DNA of 64,000 nt from Thiobacillus sp. (GCA_030680405.1 JAUXVT010000001.1:1-64000), one strand, 5' to 3'; positions 21,703 through 30,798 are shown, counted from the stretch's first letter. The notes: generated by a model not told the origin, from the sequence alone. Translations and numbers: made by a program.

Positions 21703-21729
21703 TTAGCACTCTTATGTTGCGAGTGCTAA
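21703..21729 (+). promoter_or_regulatory. CIRCE operator (HrcA site) upstream of rpoH
   Basis: TTAGCACTC, 9 bases, GAGTGCTAA: a letter-perfect match to the CIRCE consensus bound by the heat-shock repressor HrcA. It ends 27 bases before the rpoH start codon, a position that would overlap the promoter or leader. hrcA itself is not in the window. Confidence 0.93.
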
Positions 21730-21756
21730 AATGTTTTTAAAGGGGTTTTTACACGC

Positions 21757-22602
21757 ATGAATCAAACGATATCTTTACCCGTCCCTGCGGCTTACAGCTT
21801 GGATAGCTATATCCAGACCGTCAACCGCTATCCCATGCTCAGTCTGGAAGAAGAGCAGCGGTTTGCGCGCGCCTGGCACGACAAGCAGGATGTCGAGGCG
21901 GCCCGTCAGCTGGTGGTATCGCATCTGCGCGTGGTGGTCAGCGTGGCACGCCGTTATCTGGGCTATGGCCTGCCCCAGGCCGACCTCATCCAGGAAGGCA
22001 ATGTCGGCCTGATGAAAGCCGTGAAGCGTTTCGACCCGGACCGCGGCGTGCGCCTGGTGTCGTTTGCGCTGCACTGGATCCGCGCCGAAATCCACGAATA
22101 CGTGCTGAAGAACTGGCGCCTGGTCAAGGTCGCCACCACCAAGTCGCAACGCAAGCTGTTCTTCAACCTGCGCAGCCTGAAGCAGTCGCTCAACGCCCTG
22201 ACGTTCGAGGAAGCCGATGCCATGGCGCTCGAGCTCAATGTCAGCCGCAAGGATGTGCTGGAAATGGAAACCCGCATGTCGGGCCATGACGTTTCCATTG
22301 ATCCGACGGTGGACGACGGCGAGGAAAGCTACAGCCCGCTGGCTTTTCTGGCGAGCCCGGACGAAAACCCGGCGCAGCTGCTGGAGCGCGAGCAGACCGA
22401 ACGCCTGCGCCATACCGGTCTGGCCACCGCGCTGGAAAACCTCGACGAGCGCAGCCGCCACATCATCAAGGCACGCTGGCTGACCGAAGGCGAAACGGCG
22501 ACCCTGCACGAACTGGCCGCTGAATATGGCATCTCCGCCGAGCGCATTCGCCAGATCGAAGCCCGCGCCCTGCAAAAAATGCGCACCTTGATTCCGGCGT
22601 AA
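21757..22602 (+). CDS. rpoH: Heat-shock sigma factor RpoH (sigma-32)
   Basis: 281 aa, normal length. Region 2 is LRVVVSVARRYLGYGLPQ...DLIQEGNVGLMKAV. The RpoH-specific box QRKLFFNLR follows it, and region 4 has the helix-turn-helix TLHELAAEYGISAERIRQIE. It directs RNA polymerase to chaperone and protease promoters. The perfect CIRCE element upstream means that its transcription is probably repressed by HrcA, linking the two heat-shock circuits. A 20-bp hairpin terminator follows. Confidence 0.97.
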   Translation: MNQTISLPVPAAYSLDSYIQTVNRYPMLSLEEEQRFARAWHDKQDVEAARQLVVSHLRVVVSVARRYLGYGLPQADLIQEGNVGLMKAVKRFDPDRGVRLVSFALHWIRAEIHEYVLKNWRLVKVATTKSQRKLFFNLRSLKQSLNALTFEEADAMALELNVSRKDVLEMETRMSGHDVSIDPTVDDGEESYSPLAFLASPDENPAQLLEREQTERLRHTGLATALENLDERSRHIIKARWLTEGETATLHELAAEYGISAERIRQIEARALQKMRTLIPA

Positions 22603-22612
22603 CGTCCGGCCC

Positions 22613-22655
22613 CCCCAATGACAACGCCCCGCAATGCGGGGCGTTGTCATTGGGG
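22613..22655. terminator. 20-bp perfect hairpin downstream of rpoH
   Basis: CCCCAATGACAACGCCCCGC and its exact reverse complement are separated by the 3-base loop AAT. The stem is unusually long and uninterrupted. It lies between the convergent rpoH and cco maturation genes, so it probably terminates transcription from both sides. No long T-run is present. Confidence 0.8.
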
Positions 22656-22665
22656 CTACGGTCAA

Positions 22666-22773
22666 TCAGAAAAACGAGGCGATCAGGACCGAAAGAACGC
22701 TGATCCATGCCCAGATGATCAATGCGGCCACCACCACCATGGGGAAACCTTGAAAGGTCAGAAGCTGTTTCAT
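22666..22773 (-). CDS. 35-aa membrane peptide at the end of the cco maturation cluster
   Basis: MKQLLTFQGFPMVVVAALII... ends in SVLIASFF and is mostly one hydrophobic helix (about residues 10-35). GGAG lies about 8 bases before the ATG, which supports translation. It is 35 bases downstream of ccoS on the same strand and ahead of the rpoH hairpin. I do not recognise a family. Its size and place recall single-helix oxidase subunits (CcoQ- or CydX-like), but that comparison is inference. Confidence 0.6.
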   Translation of the reverse strand: MKQLLTFQGFPMVVVAALIIWAWISVLSVLIASFF

Positions 22774-22808
22774 CGTGCGTACTCCATATACAGTTAGTAA
22801 ATTTTAGT

Positions 22809-22994
22809 TTATTCGTCTTTACTGCTCAAGCGGCGGGTCGGCAACAAGGGATCGTCGTCATCCATCAGGATGCGTTCGGCCGGGCCTTCCAGGTCGTCGA
22901 ACTGGCCGTTTTTAATCGACCAGAACACGCCCACGATAATCAGCAGCACAAAGATACCGGACAGCAGGAATAAAAACCCCATGATGCCGCTCAT
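22809..22994 (-). CDS. ccoS: cbb3 oxidase maturation protein CcoS
   Basis: 61 aa. One N-terminal helix (MGFLFLLSGIFVLLIIVGVF), then WSIKNGQFDDLEGPAERIL, the conserved CcoS signature, and a short charged tail with four consecutive Asp. In studied bacteria it is needed to insert cofactors in cbb3 oxidase. The start overlaps the stop of the FixH-like gene by four bases. Confidence 0.93.
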   Translation of the reverse strand: MSGIMGFLFLLSGIFVLLIIVGVFWSIKNGQFDDLEGPAERILMDDDDPLLPTRRLSSKDE

Positions 22995-23767
22995 GGCACG
23001 ACCAGCTCCTGCGTGAGTTGATAGTGCATCTTGTGGTCGCGCAGCAGGCGCAGTTCGACCAGCCAGCGCCCGCTGGCTGGCGGGCGCAGCACCCCGCCGT
23101 AGGTGCCGGCGTCGAGTGCGCTCAGCGGCAAAGTCAGCGCAGCCTGCACGGCGCCGGGGCGCAGCAGGCGCAGCTCCGCCTCGATGCGATCGACGGGCAG
23201 GCCTGTGCGATCCTTGACGCGGACCTGGATCACACGCACGGGATCGTTGCCGTCCAGGCCGCTGACTTCGACCTGCCAGCCGAGTTCCGACTCGCGCTGC
23301 GCCTGGGAAAGTTCGGACGAGACCGCTCTGGCCGCACCCTGACCATGCGCGACCACCCCGGAAAATCCACTGTAAACCGTGGTCCCGTCGCTGCCCAGCC
23401 ACCAGCGGGCAAGCGGATCGGGCAGCCCTTTGGTGGCGATATAGAGCAGGCTACCGTTGACCACGACGAGTCCCAGGAAAAACGCCGTCAAGAGCTTGGG
23501 CGCCCAGTGCATGCGCCCGACGCTGTACTGGCGGAACTGGGTCACCGCAAACAGCACCAGCCCCGCCGCGAGAAATACCGAGATATGCATGGCCACCACG
23601 TCCAGCCCCGGCCAGCGCCCGACGATAAGAACGAAATACGCGAGCAGTGGGATCAGCCCCGCCAGCACCGCGCGCAGTATCGGGGGCAGGCTGCGAATCG
23701 CGCCCCCCATGACGTAGAGGACGAGAACCGCCGCCAGCCCGCCAAACAGGGTGATCATCGTATTCAT
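22991..23767 (-). CDS. FixH-domain protein with extra N-terminal membrane region
   Basis: 258 aa. About four hydrophobic helices span residues 1-115 (LFGGLAAVLVLYVMGG, VLAGLIPLLAYFVLIVG, ISVFLAAGLVLFAVTQF, LLTAFFLGLVVVNGSLLYIA). They are followed by a periplasmic FixH/CcoH-like domain (VKDRTGLPVDRIEAELRLLRP, TYGGVLRPPASGRWLVEL). Classical FixH is about 150-170 aa with a single helix, so this looks like an extended or fused form. It lies between ccoG and ccoS with four-base overlaps on both sides, supporting a role in cbb3 assembly. ATG 23767 is chosen for the overlap with ccoG. Confidence 0.8.
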   Translation of the reverse strand: MNTMITLFGGLAAVLVLYVMGGAIRSLPPILRAVLAGLIPLLAYFVLIVGRWPGLDVVAMHISVFLAAGLVLFAVTQFRQYSVGRMHWAPKLLTAFFLGLVVVNGSLLYIATKGLPDPLARWWLGSDGTTVYSGFSGVVAHGQGAARAVSSELSQAQRESELGWQVEVSGLDGNDPVRVIQVRVKDRTGLPVDRIEAELRLLRPGAVQAALTLPLSALDAGTYGGVLRPPASGRWLVELRLLRDHKMHYQLTQELVVP

Positions 23768-25200
23768 GGGCGTTTTCCGGGGGTGTCGAAACGGACGATT
23801 TCAGTATTGGCTTCAGCAGGTTTGCCCAGCGGCGTGATGACCAGCTCGAAGCGCTGTATTTGCGCCGCCACCGCCGGGGACAATCGGACGCTGGCCTGCA
23901 CCAGTCCGCTGTGGCCGGACTTGATGGTGATTTCGCGGAAGTTGCCGAGGTCGAGCGCGTCCGCCGGGATGCCGCGCGCGCTGATCACATAGGTCTGCTC
24001 CTGCGTCGCCTTGTTGGTGATGCGGATCTGGTAGCGGTTGCGGATGTCGCCGTTCGACAGCACGACGTAAAGCGGCTGGCGGATCTGGTTGACGGCACGG
24101 TCGAAGCTGCCGCGCGTGGCCACGCTGTAGACAAGGTAGGCGCTCATCAGCACCACCGCCACCCCGTAACCGATACTCTTCAGCCGCTTCCAGTGCACGC
24201 TCGGCGCAGCCGGCGTGGGCGAGGCCAGATTCTGTTCCGAATCGTAGCGGATCAGGCCACGCGGAAATTCGAACGAATCCATGATGGTGTTGCAGGCGTC
24301 GATGCACAGCCCGCACGAGATGCATTTGTATTGCAGGCCGTCGCGGATATCGATGCCGACCGGACAGACCTGCACGCACAGGCCGCAATCGACACAGTCG
24401 CCGAGACCCTTTTCGTGGCGCTCGGCCAGGATGCGCTGGCCGGCACGCGCGGTGGCACGCCCATGCGCCGCTTCGCCGCGCCTGGCATCGTAATGCACGG
24501 CCAGCGTCTCGGGTTCGTACATCACGCTCTGGAAGCGGCCATACGGGCAGACATAGGTGCATATCTGCTCGCGCATCAGGCCTGCCGCGACGTAGGTCGA
24601 CAGCGTAAGGATGCCAACCGTGATGTAGGCGGCGGCCGCAGCCTGGCCGCTGAAGAAATCCACCACCAGCTGCGGCGCGTAGGCGAAATAGAAAATGAAC
24701 GTCAGCCCCGTCCACAATGACGCCAGCATCCACAGGGCATGGGTGCCGCCGACCTTGAGAACCTTTTCGCGATCCCATGGCTGACGGTAGAGGCGCACCC
24801 GCGCCGGACGCTCACCCTGGATCTTGTGTTCGATCCAGATGAAGAAATCGGTCCACAGCGTCTGGAAGCAGAAGTAGCCGCAGAACGCACGCCCGACCAG
24901 CCCGGTGACGAAGAACAGCAGAATGGCGGCGATGAACAGCAGCAGCGCCAGCCAGATGACATCCTGCGGATAAACCGTCAGCCCGAAGATCAGAAAGCGG
25001 CGACCGGGAAGATCGAACAGGACTGCCTGCGCCGGGGTGTCCAAGCGCGACCATGGCAGCCACGGCAGCAGAAAGTAAATCGCATAGGCCAGCACCAGCA
25101 CCGAGGTCTTGAAACGGCGAAAGCGCCCCTTCACCGAACGGGTGAAGATGGGGATGCGTTTCTGATAGAGCCCGAGCTGGTCTTCTAGACCTGTTTGCAT
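23764..25200 (-). CDS. ccoG: cbb3 oxidase accessory iron-sulfur protein CcoG (RdxA/FixG)
   Basis: 478 aa from ATG 25200 (MQTGLEDQLGLYQKR). Membrane helices in the first half carry FCGYFCFQTLWTDFF. Two ferredoxin-like clusters follow (CVDCGLCVQVCPVGID and CISCGLCIDACNTIMD), and a C-terminal Ig-like periplasmic domain ends the protein. CcoG is a copper-reducing or electron-transfer protein needed for cbb3 biogenesis in several bacteria. It lies downstream of ccoNOQP but behind a terminator, so it may have its own promoter. Confidence 0.95.
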   Translation of the reverse strand: MQTGLEDQLGLYQKRIPIFTRSVKGRFRRFKTSVLVLAYAIYFLLPWLPWSRLDTPAQAVLFDLPGRRFLIFGLTVYPQDVIWLALLLFIAAILLFFVTGLVGRAFCGYFCFQTLWTDFFIWIEHKIQGERPARVRLYRQPWDREKVLKVGGTHALWMLASLWTGLTFIFYFAYAPQLVVDFFSGQAAAAAYITVGILTLSTYVAAGLMREQICTYVCPYGRFQSVMYEPETLAVHYDARRGEAAHGRATARAGQRILAERHEKGLGDCVDCGLCVQVCPVGIDIRDGLQYKCISCGLCIDACNTIMDSFEFPRGLIRYDSEQNLASPTPAAPSVHWKRLKSIGYGVAVVLMSAYLVYSVATRGSFDRAVNQIRQPLYVVLSNGDIRNRYQIRITNKATQEQTYVISARGIPADALDLGNFREITIKSGHSGLVQASVRLSPAVAAQIQRFELVITPLGKPAEANTEIVRFDTPGKRP

Positions 25201-25226
25201 GGTGCGGCCGGTAGGATGGGTGGGAA

Positions 25227-25256
25227 GCAAAAGCCCCCATGAACGGGGGCTTTGCT
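25227..25256 (-). terminator. Intrinsic terminator after ccoP
   Basis: On the minus strand AAAGCCCCC and GGGGGCTTT form a 9-bp stem around a 6-base loop, continuing into TTTTGCTT. It separates ccoNOQP from the ccoG-fixH-ccoS unit. Confidence 0.8.
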
Positions 25257-25276
25257 CATCTCGTCAGCTGGCGGCC

Positions 25277-26197
25277 CTACTGCCCGCCGCCCAGTTCATG
25301 AACGTAGACTGTCAAAACCTTGATTTGTTCAGGCGACAGACGCCCGGCCCACGCCGGCATCACGCCCTTGTTGAGACCGTTGGCGATGACGCCGCGAATC
25401 ACTGCGACCTTGCCCTCGGCCGCGTCTGTCGCCGGCACGTCGGCCCACAGCCAGATGTTGTCGGTCAGGTTGGGCGCGCCGATGTCCTTGCGCCCCTTGG
25501 CATTGCTGCTGTGGCAGTAATAGCAGGCTGCAGTTTCGCCATGGAACAGCGCATCGCCGGCAGCGGCCTTGGTGGTGTCGTGGCCAATGCCCGACAGGCT
25601 GGCCACGTAGTTCGCCAACTGGTCGATCTGCTCGCCGGAGAGCACTTCGCTGAACGTCGGCATGTAAGCACGGCGGCCACCCGTCAGCGTCGTATGAATC
25701 GTGTCGAACGAACCGCCATACAGCCAGTCGTCATCGGTCAGGTTGGGGAAGAAGCCGATCACGCCTTGGCCACCGGCCTGGTGGCAGGGCGCGCAGTTTT
25801 CCGCAAACAGCGACTTGCCCGCGGAAAGAATAAAGCCGCTCATATCCGGATCTTTGGCGATCTGCTCGTAGGACATCGCCGCCACCTTGTCGAAGTAGGG
25901 CTTTTGCGTGATCGCGGCCCGGTTCAGGTCTTCCAGCAGCAGCGCGCGGGTGTTCCAGCTGTGCGTCCTGGTTTCGCCCGCGCTATTGACGTAGGTGATG
26001 TCCGAAACGCCGCCGATCCAGCCCTTGCCAAGCGGCCACGACGGATAGATGGTCCAGTACACGAGGGCGAAGATCACTGTGGCGTAAAACGTGTAGACCC
26101 ACCACACCGGCAGCGGATTGTTGTATTCCTGCAGGTCGCCGTCCCAGGCATGACCGGTGGTTTGAACCGTTTGAGATTGTGGTTTTTGCTCGCTCAT
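25277..26197 (-). CDS. ccoP: cbb3 cytochrome c oxidase subunit III (diheme)
   Basis: 306 aa. An N-terminal membrane helix (PVWWVYTFYATVIFALVYW) is followed by two cytochrome c domains with heme motifs CAPCH (about residue 133) and CYYCH (about residue 217). A later Met ligand candidate is GVMPAWAG. It passes electrons from soluble cytochromes to CcoO/CcoN. The start overlaps ccoQ by four bases. Confidence 0.97.
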   Translation of the reverse strand: MSEQKPQSQTVQTTGHAWDGDLQEYNNPLPVWWVYTFYATVIFALVYWTIYPSWPLGKGWIGGVSDITYVNSAGETRTHSWNTRALLLEDLNRAAITQKPYFDKVAAMSYEQIAKDPDMSGFILSAGKSLFAENCAPCHQAGGQGVIGFFPNLTDDDWLYGGSFDTIHTTLTGGRRAYMPTFSEVLSGEQIDQLANYVASLSGIGHDTTKAAAGDALFHGETAACYYCHSSNAKGRKDIGAPNLTDNIWLWADVPATDAAEGKVAVIRGVIANGLNKGVMPAWAGRLSPEQIKVLTVYVHELGGGQ

Positions 26198-26391
26198 TGC
26201 TTGTCCTTCGTGCCGTCTTGATCGCCTGGCTGATCGTCGAGAAACGGGATGTCGCGGTAAGACTCCAGTTTCGCGCTCCGTTTTTTGCTACCGTAGACGT
26301 AAATCACGATGCCGATAAAGGTGACGAAAAAAATGATCAGGGCCAGTGGCTTGGTGTTTTCGGGTTTGGAAAACCACATCAACCATTCCAT
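26194..26391 (-). CDS. ccoQ: cbb3 cytochrome c oxidase subunit IV
   Basis: 65 aa, a single-helix protein (LALIIFFVTFIGIVIYVYG) with a charged tail ending in acidic and Lys residues. Its position between ccoO and ccoP and its size identify CcoQ, which stabilises the complex. Overlaps ccoP by four bases. Confidence 0.92.
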   Translation of the reverse strand: MEWLMWFSKPENTKPLALIIFFVTFIGIVIYVYGSKKRSAKLESYRDIPFLDDQPGDQDGTKDKQ

Positions 26392-26414
26392 TTCCTGGCC
26401 TCCTACCGTGTCGT

Positions 26415-27161
26415 TCAGCGGAACTCGACGAACGCGTCGTCGGTGTATTTGCTGAAATCGACCATGGTGCCCAGCACTTGCAGATAGGCAACCAGTGCAT
26501 CCATTTCAGAAATACCGGAACGATCGCCGTCGTAATTGCCAAAGTTGGCCTGCTCGACCAGGTTCTTCTGCGCATCGGGGATATGCAGCTGGCGTGCGAC
26601 GGTTTCGCCGAACTGGGTCACGTTGGCGTCGAATTCAGCCTGCGACAGCGAATACGGCACGCCAACCTTGCGCAGCGCCTTCATGCGGTTCGCGGTATCG
26701 GAAATATCCAGCGGCGTCGACAGCAGCCAGGGATAATTCGGCATCACCGATTCGGGCACCATCGAACGCGGCGCCACCATGTGCTGCACATGCCATTCGT
26801 TGGAATACTTGCCGCCCACCCGCGCCAGGTCGGGTCCGGTTCGCTTGGAGCCCCACTGGAAGGGGTGATCGTATTGCGACTCCGCCGCCAGCGAGTAATG
26901 GCCGTAACGCAGCTTTTCATCACGGAACGGGCGAATCATCTGCGAATGGCAGGCGTAGCAGCCTTCGCGCTGAAAGATGTCGCGGCCGCGCTGTTCCAGC
27001 GGTGTGTAGGGGCGCACGCCCTCGACTTTTTCGATGGTCTTGTCGATGAAGAACAGCGGCGCAATTTCCACCAGGCCGCCAACGCTGATCGCCAGCATGG
27101 TCAACACGGCCATCAGGCCGATGTTGGTTTCAATCCATTCGTGTTTGAAGTTGAAGTTCAT
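26415..27161 (-). CDS. ccoO: cbb3 cytochrome c oxidase subunit II (monoheme)
   Basis: 248 aa from ATG 27161 ([11 protein letters not shown]); a TTG two codons upstream is less likely. One N-terminal helix, heme motif [12 protein letters not shown], and the family segments [13 protein letters not shown] and MPNYPWL are intact. It lies 17 bases after ccoN. Confidence 0.97.
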   Translation of the reverse strand: MNFNFKHEWIETNIGLMAVLTMLAISVGGLVEIAPLFFIDKTIEKVEGVRPYTPLEQRGRDIFQREGCYACHSQMIRPFRDEKLRYGHYSLAAESQYDHPFQWGSKRTGPDLARVGGKYSNEWHVQHMVAPRSMVPESVMPNYPWLLSTPLDISDTANRMKALRKVGVPYSLSQAEFDANVTQFGETVARQLHIPDAQKNLVEQANFGNYDGDRSGISEMDALVAYLQVLGTMVDFSKYTDDAFVEFR

Positions 27162-27178
27162 TTTCAATCGTCCCCGAA

Positions 27179-28633
27179 TCAGGCATGTGCCATCTTGGCG
27201 GCCAGCCTGGCATCCAGCGCAGCGCTTTCGCGCTTGCCCTGGCGGATGGTCATCAACATGTTGACCGTCATCAGCACGGTGCCGGTGAGGAAGAACATGC
27301 CGCCGATGGCGCGCATTGCGTAGAAGGGCATCATCTCCACAACGGATTCGACGAACGAGTATTGCAGATTGCCGAACTCGTCAAACGAGCGCCACATCAG
27401 GCCCTGGGTGATGCCGGAAATCCACATTGCGACGATGTACAGCACGATGCCGATGGTGGCCAGCCAGAAGTGCGCCTCGACCAGTTTCTGACTGTAGATC
27501 TTGGTGTCCCACAGCTTGGGCATCATGTGATACAGCGAGCCGAAGGAAATCATCGCCACCCAGCCCAGCGCGCCGGAATGCACATGGCCCACGGTCCAGT
27601 CGGTGTAATGCGACAGCGCGTTGACTTCCTTCAGCGACATCATCGGACCTTCGAAGGTCGACATGCCATAAAACGACAGCGCGACGATCATGAAACGCAT
27701 TATCGGGTCGGTGCGCAATTTGTCCCACGCGCCGGACAGGGTCATGATGCCGTTGATCATGCCGCCCCAAGAGGGCATCAGGAGCAGGATGGAGAAGGCA
27801 GCGGCCAGCGACGAGGTCCAGTCGGGCAGCGCCGTCCAGTGCAGATGGTGCGCACCCACCCACATGTACATGAAACTCAGCGCCCAGAAGTGGACAATGG
27901 ACAGGCGGTAGGAGTAAATCGGACGGCCGGCCTGCTTCGGCACGAAGTAGTACATCATGCCGAGGAAGGCGGCGGTGAGGAAGAATCCCACCGCGTTGTG
28001 GCCGTACCACCACTGCGTCATCGCGTCCTGGGTACCGGCAAACAGGCTGTACGACTTCATCGAGAACAGGTCGATGGGCATCGCCAGGTTGTTGAAGGTA
28101 TGCAGCAGCGCGGTTGCCAGAATGAACGACAGATAGAACCAGTTGGCGACATAGATGTGCGGCTGCTTGCGACGCATGATGGTGCCGACGAACAGGATCA
28201 GGTAGGTCACCCACACCACCTCGATCAGGATGTCGATCGGCCATTCCATTTCGGCGTATTCGCGCGACTGGGTGTAGCCTAGCACGTAGCTGATGTCGGC
28301 CAGCACGATGATCGCCATCCAGCCCCAGAAGGTGAAGCTGGCCATGCCGTCCGAAATCAGCCGGGTCTGGCAGGTGCGTTGCACGACGTAGTAGGAGGTG
28401 GCAAACAGCGCCGAACCACCGAAACCAAAGATCACCGTGGTGGTGTGAACCGGACGGAAGCGTCCGAACGAGAAGTACGGACTATCGAAGTTCAGTAATG
28501 GCCAGGCCAACTCGGAGGCGATATACACCCCAACGAACATGCCGACGACCGCCCAGACAAGCGACATGACGGCAAATTTTTTAACGATATCAAAATTGTA
28601 CCGCTCTGTACCGGAATATGTGGTTACCGCCAT
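27179..28633 (-). CDS. ccoN: cbb3 cytochrome c oxidase subunit I (catalytic)
   Basis: 484 aa from ATG 28633, preceded by AGGAG. A twelve-helix heme-copper oxidase of the C family. Conserved ligands include [11 protein letters not shown] (low-spin heme His), the [13 protein letters not shown] region (Cu-B His and cross-linked Tyr zone), GAHHLHW and [11 protein letters not shown]. High-affinity terminal oxidase for growth at low oxygen. First gene of ccoNOQP. Confidence 0.98.
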   Translation of the reverse strand: MAVTTYSGTERYNFDIVKKFAVMSLVWAVVGMFVGVYIASELAWPLLNFDSPYFSFGRFRPVHTTTVIFGFGGSALFATSYYVVQRTCQTRLISDGMASFTFWGWMAIIVLADISYVLGYTQSREYAEMEWPIDILIEVVWVTYLILFVGTIMRRKQPHIYVANWFYLSFILATALLHTFNNLAMPIDLFSMKSYSLFAGTQDAMTQWWYGHNAVGFFLTAAFLGMMYYFVPKQAGRPIYSYRLSIVHFWALSFMYMWVGAHHLHWTALPDWTSSLAAAFSILLLMPSWGGMINGIMTLSGAWDKLRTDPIMRFMIVALSFYGMSTFEGPMMSLKEVNALSHYTDWTVGHVHSGALGWVAMISFGSLYHMMPKLWDTKIYSQKLVEAHFWLATIGIVLYIVAMWISGITQGLMWRSFDEFGNLQYSFVESVVEMMPFYAMRAIGGMFFLTGTVLMTVNMLMTIRQGKRESAALDARLAAKMAHA

Positions 28634-28713
28634 CGACCGCTCCTGTTGTTCCCGAAATAGCGCTTCGCCGCGCATTCATTAAACAGCATATGCTTATATT
28701 AAAAAACTGCGGA

Positions 28714-28743
28714 ATTATAGGGCAGCCCGCCTCCGCACCACAA
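28714..28743 (-). promoter_or_regulatory. Candidate promoter of ccoNOQP
   Basis: On the minus strand TATAAT (28714-28719) lies 18 bases after TTGTGG (28738-28743). The -10 is perfect and the -35 poor, suggesting dependence on an activator. A perfect palindrome AGCATATGCT is at 28685-28694, just downstream of the -10. It does not match the FNR/Anr consensus TTGAT-N4-ATCAA. Confidence 0.5.
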
Positions 28744-28757
28744 GCCGAAAACCCTCT

Positions 28758-29351
28758 TCAGGATGGTGCCAACAACGTCTTCAGGTCCTGGGCGATGGCA
28801 TCGGGGCTGCTGCCATAAGGCATGAGCAGTCGCAAATTCCCTTGTGGGTCATAGACATAAGTGCCAGCGCTGTGGTCGATCAAATAATCGTCCATGCCCT
28901 TCACCGGAGTCTTTTGATAGACCACTTTGTATTCTTTCGCCAACTGCTTCAGCGTCTCTTCGTCGGCAACCATCCCCAAAAAGCCCGGATTGAAGGCCGG
29001 CATGAATTGCTTCAGCAGCTCCGGGGTGTCGCGTTGCGGATCCACCGTCACGAAAATCACCTGCACCCGATCGGCCTGCGGTCCAAGCTGCTGTAGCGCA
29101 AGCGCAAAATCCGCCAGCGTGGTGGGACAGACGTCCGGGCAATGGGTGTAGCCAAAGAAGACGGCCACAGCCCTCCCCTTGAAATCCGCCAGGGTGCGCA
29201 CCTGGCCGTTGTGATCGGTCAGCCTGAAATCCCGCGCGAAGTCGGCGCCGGTGATATCGGTCGCCTGAAATGCCGGGGGCGGCGGGGCGGGCTGGCAGCC
29301 GGCCAGGGTGAACCCAGCAATAGCGCAGGTTGCGAGGAGCCAGCCTTTCAT
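28758..29351 (-). CDS. Sco1/SenC copper chaperone lipoprotein
   Basis: 197 aa. Lipoprotein signal MKGWLLATCAIAGFTLAGC with Cys19. A thioredoxin-like fold with the copper ligands CPDVC (about residue 73) and the distal His in DHSAGTYVYD. Delivers copper to cytochrome oxidase. It lies between the two oxidase clusters and overlaps the Rrf2 regulator gene by four bases, so the two are coexpressed. Either the CuA site of CtaC or the Cu-B site could be its target. Confidence 0.95.
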   Translation of the reverse strand: MKGWLLATCAIAGFTLAGCQPAPPPPAFQATDITGADFARDFRLTDHNGQVRTLADFKGRAVAVFFGYTHCPDVCPTTLADFALALQQLGPQADRVQVIFVTVDPQRDTPELLKQFMPAFNPGFLGMVADEETLKQLAKEYKVVYQKTPVKGMDDYLIDHSAGTYVYDPQGNLRLLMPYGSSPDAIAQDLKTLLAPS

Positions 29352-29812
29352 ACCTTGACCTGATCGAACAACATCCCCGGAACGTCGGCCAGGCGGTATT
29401 TGCCGGATTCAACCGCCTTCGCAAGTTTTTCCAGCGTGGTGTCCAGCAGCATGTCGATAATTTTTTTCTTCACCGGCACCCAGCGGAAATGCAGCGGACA
29501 GGCGGTTTCATCACTGCATTTTTTCAGCCCCAGCAAGCAGCTCTCGGTGAACGCCGGGCCTTCGGTCAGCAGCAGGATCTGCAGGAGCGTGATTTTGTTG
29601 CCCTCCTCGCGCAGGCAGAAACCGCCCAGACGGCCGCGGAGGGAAAAGAGCAGGTTGCCCTTGGCCAGGCCTTGCAGGATTTTGGCGAGATACGGCGCAG
29701 GCACGCCGAGTTGCGAAGCGATATCCTTGTTTAACACGGGCGTAGCGTTCGGCTGGGTGGCCATGTAGATCAGCGCCTGCACGGCATATTGACTGGTTCG
29801 GGAGAGGATCAT
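29348..29812 (-). CDS. Rrf2-family transcriptional regulator, probably iron-sulfur sensing
   Basis: 154 aa from ATG 29812 (MILSRTSQYAVQALIYMA). A winged helix-turn-helix (NKDIASQLGVPAPYLAKILQ) precedes three cysteines spaced C-x6-C-x5-C (about residues 93-106), the arrangement that holds an Fe-S cluster in IscR/NsrR-type members. Overlap with sco1 and location between cbb3 and caa3 genes suggest that it regulates respiratory genes in response to oxygen, NO or redox state. The signal is not determinable from sequence. Confidence 0.85.
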   Translation of the reverse strand: MILSRTSQYAVQALIYMATQPNATPVLNKDIASQLGVPAPYLAKILQGLAKGNLLFSLRGRLGGFCLREEGNKITLLQILLLTEGPAFTESCLLGLKKCSDETACPLHFRWVPVKKKIIDMLLDTTLEKLAKAVESGKYRLADVPGMLFDQVKV

Positions 29813-29895
29813 CTCGTGCCCCTGTGAATGAATTGGGCACAATATAAAACAATCCTGTCCGAATATCCAGTTAGAAGCTTAATTTACCATATAAA

Positions 29896-30798
29896 TCATA
29901 TGGGTATTGAAAAGTAGTGATCGACCAGCATCACGGCAAACAGCAAGCTCAAATACCAGATGGAATAGCGGAAGGTTTCTTTCGCCAGGTCATCGCTGTA
30001 TTGGCGGTGCAGCCGCCAGCCGTAATGGATGAAACGGCCGCCCAGCACCGTGGCGCCCACCAGATAAATCCAGCCGCCCATGCCGGTGCCGACCGGCAGC
30101 ATGGTCACGGCAAACAGCAGCAGCGTGTAAAGCAACACATGCAGGCGGGTGTAGGCCTCGCCATGCGTCACGGGCAGCATCGGCAGCCCGGCTTTGGCGT
30201 ACTCATCGCGGCGATAGAGCGCCAGCGCCCAGAAATGCGGCGGTGTCCAGGCAAAAATGATGAGGAACAGCAGCAGGGCGTCGTGATGGATTTCGCCGGT
30301 GGCGGCGACCCAGCCGAGCACCGGCGGCATCGCGCCGGAGGCGCCGCCAATAACGATGTTTTGCGGCGTGGCCGGTTTCAGCAGTGCCGTATAGATCACT
30401 GCATAGCCGACAAAGGTGGCGAGGGTGAGCCACATGGTGAGCGGATTGACAAAGACGTGCAGCAGATACAGACCCATGCCGCCGACCACCCCGGAAAACA
30501 CCAGCGTCTGCGTGTTGGTCAACTCACCGCGTGGCAGCGGACGCGCGCGTGTGCGTGCCATCACGGCGTCGATTTTCTGCTCGATCAGGCAATTGAACGC
30601 CGCCGCCGCGCCGGCCACCAGCGCGATTCCCAGCGTGCCCGCCCACAGCGCGTTCCAGGCCGGCCAGCCGGGCACGGCGAGGAACATGCCGATGACCGCG
30701 GTGAACACGATCAGACTGATCACCCGCAGCTTGCACAGCGCCAGGAACTGCTGGCAGCGGCAGGCCACGCCCTGCATCATCAAGGACTCCATACTCAT
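29896..30798 (-). CDS. cyoE: Protoheme IX farnesyltransferase (heme O synthase)
   Basis: 300 aa from ATG 30798, which overlaps the ctaA stop (ATGA). UbiA-type prenyltransferase with the motif [21 protein letters not shown] near residue 80, a second acidic loop RRDEYAKAG, and about eight helices. Converts heme b to heme o, the substrate of CtaA for heme a in the caa3 oxidase. Confidence 0.96.
   Translation of the reverse strand: MSMESLMMQGVACRCQQFLALCKLRVISLIVFTAVIGMFLAVPGWPAWNALWAGTLGIALVAGAAAAFNCLIEQKIDAVMARTRARPLPRGELTNTQTLVFSGVVGGMGLYLLHVFVNPLTMWLTLATFVGYAVIYTALLKPATPQNIVIGGASGAMPPVLGWVAATGEIHHDALLLFLIIFAWTPPHFWALALYRRDEYAKAGLPMLPVTHGEAYTRLHVLLYTLLLFAVTMLPVGTGMGGWIYLVGATVLGGRFIHYGWRLHRQYSDDLAKETFRYSIWYLSLLFAVMLVDHYFSIPI

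Noticed and set aside
28685-28694. Palindrome AGCATATGCT near the ccoN promoter as an FNR/Anr site
   Set aside because: It does not fit TTGAT-N4-ATCAA and is downstream of the -10 box, so no regulator can be named.
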